DNA of 9,045 nucleotides from a bacterium. GTDB lineage: Bacteria > Atribacterota > Phoenicimicrobiia > Phoenicimicrobiales > Phoenicimicrobiaceae. The position numbers and the translations under genes were made by a program. The stretch is taken from contig JAHJOY010000030.1 in assembly GCA_018819665.1 (NCBI GenBank), positions 1 to 9,045 on the forward strand, in the 5' to 3' direction. Shown one piece after another: positions 6,612 through 9,045 of this stretch; position 1 is the first letter of the stretch, and each line of letters opens with the position of its first letter. The notes below the pieces were generated by a model. The model saw only the letters and a list, made by a program, of their open reading frames with translations, searched no databases and was not told the origin of the DNA.

Positions 6612-7482
6612 AGCCATTCAGAGAAAAATTGAAAGCGCCCAAGATTTATACTCTGTGGTCAAAACGATGAAGGCATTGGCTGCAGTTAATATTCATTATC
6701 ATGCGCGAGCTGTAGAGGCAATTACAGAATATCATCAATCCATTGAGATGGGTTTTCAAGCATTGTTAAAGGAAAAACCGGAGATATTAAAAAAACCGAT
6801 ATTAAAAAATGAAAGACGAATGGGAGTCATTATCTTTGGTTCGCAAAGAGGAATGGCAGGTAAATTTAATGTGATGGTTGCCAATTCCTTTATGGAGTGG
6901 GAAAAAGATAGCACTTTCGATTATGCTCAATTGAAAATAGCGGTTACCGGAGAGAGAGTCGAAGAACAGTTAAAAGAAATTGGCTACCAACCAGCAGCCA
7001 GGATTGATTTTCCTGAATCCAGGTATAACCTGAATAGCGCTATTCAAGAATTGCTGGTACTGGTGGAGTCATGGCGGTTTCAGGAAAAAATAGATGATAT
7101 TTATCTATTTTATAATAAGCTAAAGAGAGGGGTAATCTTTGAACCCTTTCAATTTCATTTATTCCCCTTAGACCAGCAATGGCTACAGGAATTGGCTTTA
7201 AGAAAATGGCCTTCTCGCAATTTACCATTATATACCCTTCCCTGGGAACAGTTATTCTATTCCTTCATCCATCAATTTTTTTATATTTCCTTATACAGGG
7301 CTTTTATCGAGTCGATGGCTAGTGAAAACGCCAGCCGTTTAACTGCCATGCAAAAAGCCGAAGAGAACATCGAGGAACGATTGGATAATCTGAACGCTCA
7401 ATTTAACCGCCAGCGGCAAAATTCGATTACCGAAGAATTATTGGATATTATTGCCGGTTTTGAAGCATTGGCAAAAGTGTGA
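6598..7482 (+). CDS. atpG: N-type F1Fo-ATPase, F1 subunit gamma
   Basis: Central shaft subunit, 294 aa. The two helices that form the rotating coiled coil are at the N-terminus ('AIQRKIESAQDLYSVVKTMK', residues 6-25) and C-terminus (about 228-290, with 'ESMASENASRLTAMQKA' at 238-254). The central domain holds 'GSQRGMAGKFN' (81-91), a variant of the usual GSDRGLCGGFN. ATG 6598 is taken because AGAGAGG (6579-6585) is nearer to it than to ATG 6604; it overlaps atpA by 14 nt. The last codon and stop (GTG TGA) lie inside a 15-bp tandem repeat that goes on past the gene, so the natural end may have been replaced by repeat DNA, with loss of at most a few residues. Confidence 0.95.
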   Translation: MQMLEAIQRKIESAQDLYSVVKTMKALAAVNIHYHARAVEAITEYHQSIEMGFQALLKEKPEILKKPILKNERRMGVIIFGSQRGMAGKFNVMVANSFMEWEKDSTFDYAQLKIAVTGERVEEQLKEIGYQPAARIDFPESRYNLNSAIQELLVLVESWRFQEKIDDIYLFYNKLKRGVIFEPFQFHLFPLDQQWLQELALRKWPSRNLPLYTLPWEQLFYSFIHQFFYISLYRAFIESMASENASRLTAMQKAEENIEERLDNLNAQFNRQRQNSITEELLDIIAGFEALAKV

Positions 7483-7504
7483 CAGGGGAAAGTGTGACAG
7501 GGGA
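7475..7504 (+). repeat. 15-bp tandem duplication spanning the atpG stop codon
   Basis: AAGTGTGACAGGGGA at 7475-7489 is repeated exactly at 7490-7504. The atpG stop TGA (7480-7482) lies in the first copy. The second copy is the left arm of both a terminator-like hairpin (7494-7518) and a longer inverted repeat closing at 7621-7635. Confidence 0.9.
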
Positions 7505-7635
7505 CGGTCCTTTGTCACCGTTTTTTTATTTTGTTAGTGTAGGGGGCGGATTTATCCGCCCCGATTCCCCCTCACCCTAACCCTCTCCCTCCGAGGAGAG
7601 AGGGGGTGATGACAGAGAATCGTCCCCTGTCACAC
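7492..7635. repeat. Repeat cluster bounded by 15-bp inverted repeats
   Basis: Bases 7492-7506 (GTGTGACAGGGGACG) are exactly complementary to 7621-7635. Between them lie the terminator hairpin; a perfect 8-bp GC-rich stem with TTTA loop (7543-7550 with 7555-7562); and the pyrimidine-rich stretch CCCCCTCACCCTAACCCTC (7567-7585), whose CTCTCC (7583-7588) pairs with GGAGAG (7595-7600). There is no ORF. It looks like a MITE-like unit or several short dispersed repeats nested in one spot. Similar GTGACAGGGGAC and CCCTCACCCTAACCC strings are, from memory, widespread intergenic repeats. Confidence 0.75.
7494..7527 (+). terminator. Likely intrinsic terminator of the atp operon
   Basis: GTGACA at 7494-7499 pairs with TGTCAC at 7513-7518; the stem continues through two G-T pairs and GG/CC (7500-7503 with 7509-7512), leaving a 5-nt loop. 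CG and then seven T (7521-7527) follow. It starts 12 nt after the atpG stop, the expected place for a Rho-independent terminator. The G-T pairs weaken it somewhat. Confidence 0.68.
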
Positions 7636-7659
7636 AATATACCTTAAGGAGTGTTTTGA

Positions 7660-8313
7660 TTGAAAAAAGGAGATTTTTTTTGGCTGGTCAGTTTGGCGGC
7701 TTTTGTTGCAATATTAGTAGTCCCGGTAACTCATAAAATGTTTGTGAAACTCACAACCGAACATGCTTACATGGGAGGATTTGCCAAATTTTTCATACTT
7801 GCAACAATAGGGGAGCTTTTAGCTATAAGAATTGTGACAAGTGATTGGAATATTCCAAAAGGATTGCCATATAGAGCATTTGTATGGGGATTATTAGGAA
7901 TGGCTATTGTATTAATATTTAATGTGTTTGTAACAGGAATAGCAGGCGCTTTAGCAAATGGATTTTTACCCGGTGGAAATTCGAAGTTCGCCTTTGCGTT
8001 CTTTGTCAGTTTTACAATGAATTTATCATTTGCACCGACTATGATGGCATTTCATCGAATAACCGATACATTTATTGATTTGAAGTACGAAAATAAAAAT
8101 GGAAGAGTAACACTCAGCGATGTAGTAAAGAGGATTGATTGGGATGGTTTTGTATCGTTTGTATTAGTGAAGACAATTCCAATTTTTTGGATACCGGCAC
8201 ATACGATAACATTTTTATTGCCTCCGGAGTATAGGGTTTTATGGGCAGCATTTCTGTCAATTGCTTTAGGAGCTATACTGGCTTTTGCTAAGAAGAAAAA
8301 ACAGGCTGCATAA
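7660..8313 (+). CDS. Multi-spanning membrane protein, Mpv17/PMP22-like
   Basis: A 217-aa integral membrane protein with about five to six hydrophobic segments (near 7-24, 40-57, 72-97, 109-130, 163-186, 192-210) and a basic end (KKKKQAA). The C-terminal part 'IPIFWIPAHTITFLLPPEYR' followed by 'FLS' resembles the Mpv17/PMP22 signature (a W-P block, 'inF..vP..yR', then LS). Polar residues within or next to spans (E52 in 'ATIGELLAIR', R56, H132 and R133 in 'MAFHRITD') could line a pore, but substrate and role are unknown. The start is TTG 7660, set by AAGGAG at 7646-7651, 8 nt upstream. It follows the atp terminator and repeat cluster, so it is probably transcribed separately, though I see no clear promoter. 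It is more AT-rich than the atp genes. Confidence 0.75.
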   Translation: MKKGDFFWLVSLAAFVAILVVPVTHKMFVKLTTEHAYMGGFAKFFILATIGELLAIRIVTSDWNIPKGLPYRAFVWGLLGMAIVLIFNVFVTGIAGALANGFLPGGNSKFAFAFFVSFTMNLSFAPTMMAFHRITDTFIDLKYENKNGRVTLSDVVKRIDWDGFVSFVLVKTIPIFWIPAHTITFLLPPEYRVLWAAFLSIALGAILAFAKKKKQAA

Positions 8314-8450
8314 CAGGGAAGGATGCATATTTTAAAAGAAAACAGTTTTCATTTCATAGTACATACCTGTATTTGGGGTTAGCCTCCAATTCCTTATTCA
8401 CAATATATTCGAAATTTAAATTTAAAATATATTAGTTGAGGAGAAATGTG
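8314..8450. other. Intergenic leader of the C-S lyase gene
   Basis: No gene is present. A weak promoter possibility is TTCACA (8397-8402) with TTTAAA (8421-8426) at 18-bp spacing, which would put the -10 inside the palindrome 8402-8433. The ribosome site GAGGAG is at 8438-8443. Confidence 0.35.
8402..8433. promoter_or_regulatory. 32-bp near-perfect AT-rich palindrome, possible operator
   Basis: AATATATTCGAAATTT (8402-8417) and AAATTTAAAATATATT (8418-8433) form a dyad with no spacer and 14 of 16 pairs matching; only the CG at 8410-8411 breaks it. It ends 4 nt before the ribosome site of the C-S lyase gene and overlaps the only promoter-like sequence there, which would suit a repressor site. 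AT-rich DNA makes such dyads by chance more often, so function is uncertain. Confidence 0.4.
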
Positions 8451-9045
8451 ATGAAGTATGACTTTGATGAGGTTATTGACCGCACTAATTATCATTCCGT
8501 AAAGTGGGATGAATTGGAAACTACTTTTGGGGCTATCCCCAAAGATGTACTCCCTATGTGGGTTGCCGACATGGAGTTTAGGTCACCGAAACCGGTAATT
8601 GAAGCCATTAAAAAAGCCGCCGAACACGGTATTTATGGTTATACCTCGAGGCCGGATTCCTATTACCAGGCAATAATTGACTGGATGGAGAGAAGACATA
8701 ATTGGAAATTAAAAAAAGATTGGCTGGCTTTTAGTCCGGGAGTAGTTCCTGCCTTAAGTTTTATTATCAGAGCATTTACTCAAGCTGGTGATAAGGTTGT
8801 CGTTCAACCACCGGTTTATTATCCCTTTTTTCGAGTAATAGAAAATAATGGCTGTCATGTAGTGAATAATCCCTTAAAACTTGCTAATAAAAAATATTTT
8901 ATGGATTACGATGATTTAGAAAGAAAGGTTGATGACCCCAGAGTAAAGTTATTGATATTATGCAGTCCGCATAATCCGGTGGGGCGGGTTTGGCAGAAAG
9001 AAGAGCTTATTATACTGGGAGAAATTTGTTTAAAACATCATATTA
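8451..9045 (+). CDS. MalY/PatB-family PLP-dependent cystathionine beta-lyase, 5' part (cut by window end)
   Basis: The frame runs from ATG 8451 to the window end without a stop, giving 198 of roughly 390 expected residues. GAGGAG at 8438-8443 lies 7 nt before the start. It is a fold-type I aminotransferase-like enzyme: 'LPMWVADMEF' at 35-44, 'YGYT' near 62-65, 'SPGVVPA' near 95-101, 'PPVYYPFF' near 120-127 and 'CSPHNPVGRVW' near 172-182, whose Asn contacts PLP. The catalytic Lys would lie beyond the window. MalY/PatB enzymes cleave the C-S bond of cystathionine or cysteine to give pyruvate, ammonia and a thiol. Upstream ATG 8446 is followed at once by TGA. Placement in this family, rather than among true transaminases, rests on the N-terminal motif. 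Confidence 0.9.
   Translation, partial: MKYDFDEVIDRTNYHSVKWDELETTFGAIPKDVLPMWVADMEFRSPKPVIEAIKKAAEHGIYGYTSRPDSYYQAIIDWMERRHNWKLKKDWLAFSPGVVPALSFIIRAFTQAGDKVVVQPPVYYPFFRVIENNGCHVVNNPLKLANKKYFMDYDDLERKVDDPRVKLLILCSPHNPVGRVWQKEELIILGEICLKHHI

Noticed and set aside
8338..8350. GAAAAC-A-GTTTTC hairpin after the Mpv17-like gene as a terminator
   Set aside because: The stem is short and A/T-only apart from its ends, the loop is too tight, and no T-run follows.
1..9045. CRISPR array, tRNA or rRNA gene
   Set aside because: No regularly spaced repeats and no recognisable tRNA or rRNA sequence were seen on either strand.

Overview
The window is dominated by one complete operon for an N-type ("alternate") F1Fo-ATPase, in the diagnostic order atpD-atpC-atpQ-atpR-atpB-atpE-atpF-atpA-atpG (about 812-7482, all on the + strand). 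The beta-epsilon start, the presence of atpQ and atpR, and the lack of a separate delta gene (atpH) distinguish it from a housekeeping atpIBEFHAGDC operon. All nine reading frames are intact. Six of the eight junctions overlap or lie within 10 nt, so the genes are very probably co-transcribed and translationally coupled. The c subunit carries a Na+-ligand-like set (E30, E63, S64, T65, Y68), so a Na+-coupled rotor, or a two-carboxylate rotor, is the main mechanistic question. AtpF has a C-terminal stretch resembling the C-terminal domain of delta, which may replace the missing subunit.

Layout. 1-447: the 3' part of an AT-rich gene for a DUF4145-type protein, cut by the window edge. 448-811: intergenic. 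It holds a degraded reading frame on the minus strand, an extended -10 promoter candidate (682-690) and a 28-bp perfect inverted repeat (704-731/757-784) that ends 27 nt before the preferred atpD start. 812-7482: the ATPase operon. 7475-7640: a compact pile-up of small repeats and hairpins that supplies the atpG stop codon and a likely intrinsic terminator and is bounded by 15-bp inverted repeats. 7660-8313: a multi-spanning membrane protein resembling Mpv17/PMP22, with a TTG start. 8402-8433: a near-perfect AT-rich palindrome. 8451-end: the 5' half of a MalY/PatB-type PLP-dependent C-S lyase, cut by the window edge.

Organism. The DNA is AT-rich, Shine-Dalgarno sites are strong (GGAG, AAGGAG, GAGGAG), TTG and GTG starts occur, Lys and Ile are frequent, and intergenic palindromes of a kind I associate with Clostridia-like genomes are present. 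I infer an anaerobic Firmicutes-like or related bacterium, but the window holds no phylogenetic marker and N-ATPase operons move laterally, so the operon cannot be used to place the host.

How the parts work together. AtpA/AtpD form the catalytic head, AtpG and AtpC the central stalk, AtpF the peripheral stalk, AtpB the stator channel and AtpE the rotor ring. AtpQ and AtpR are small membrane proteins specific to this class. The flanking genes show no functional link to the ATPase, which fits an operon set into the genome as a self-contained cassette between repeat-rich borders.
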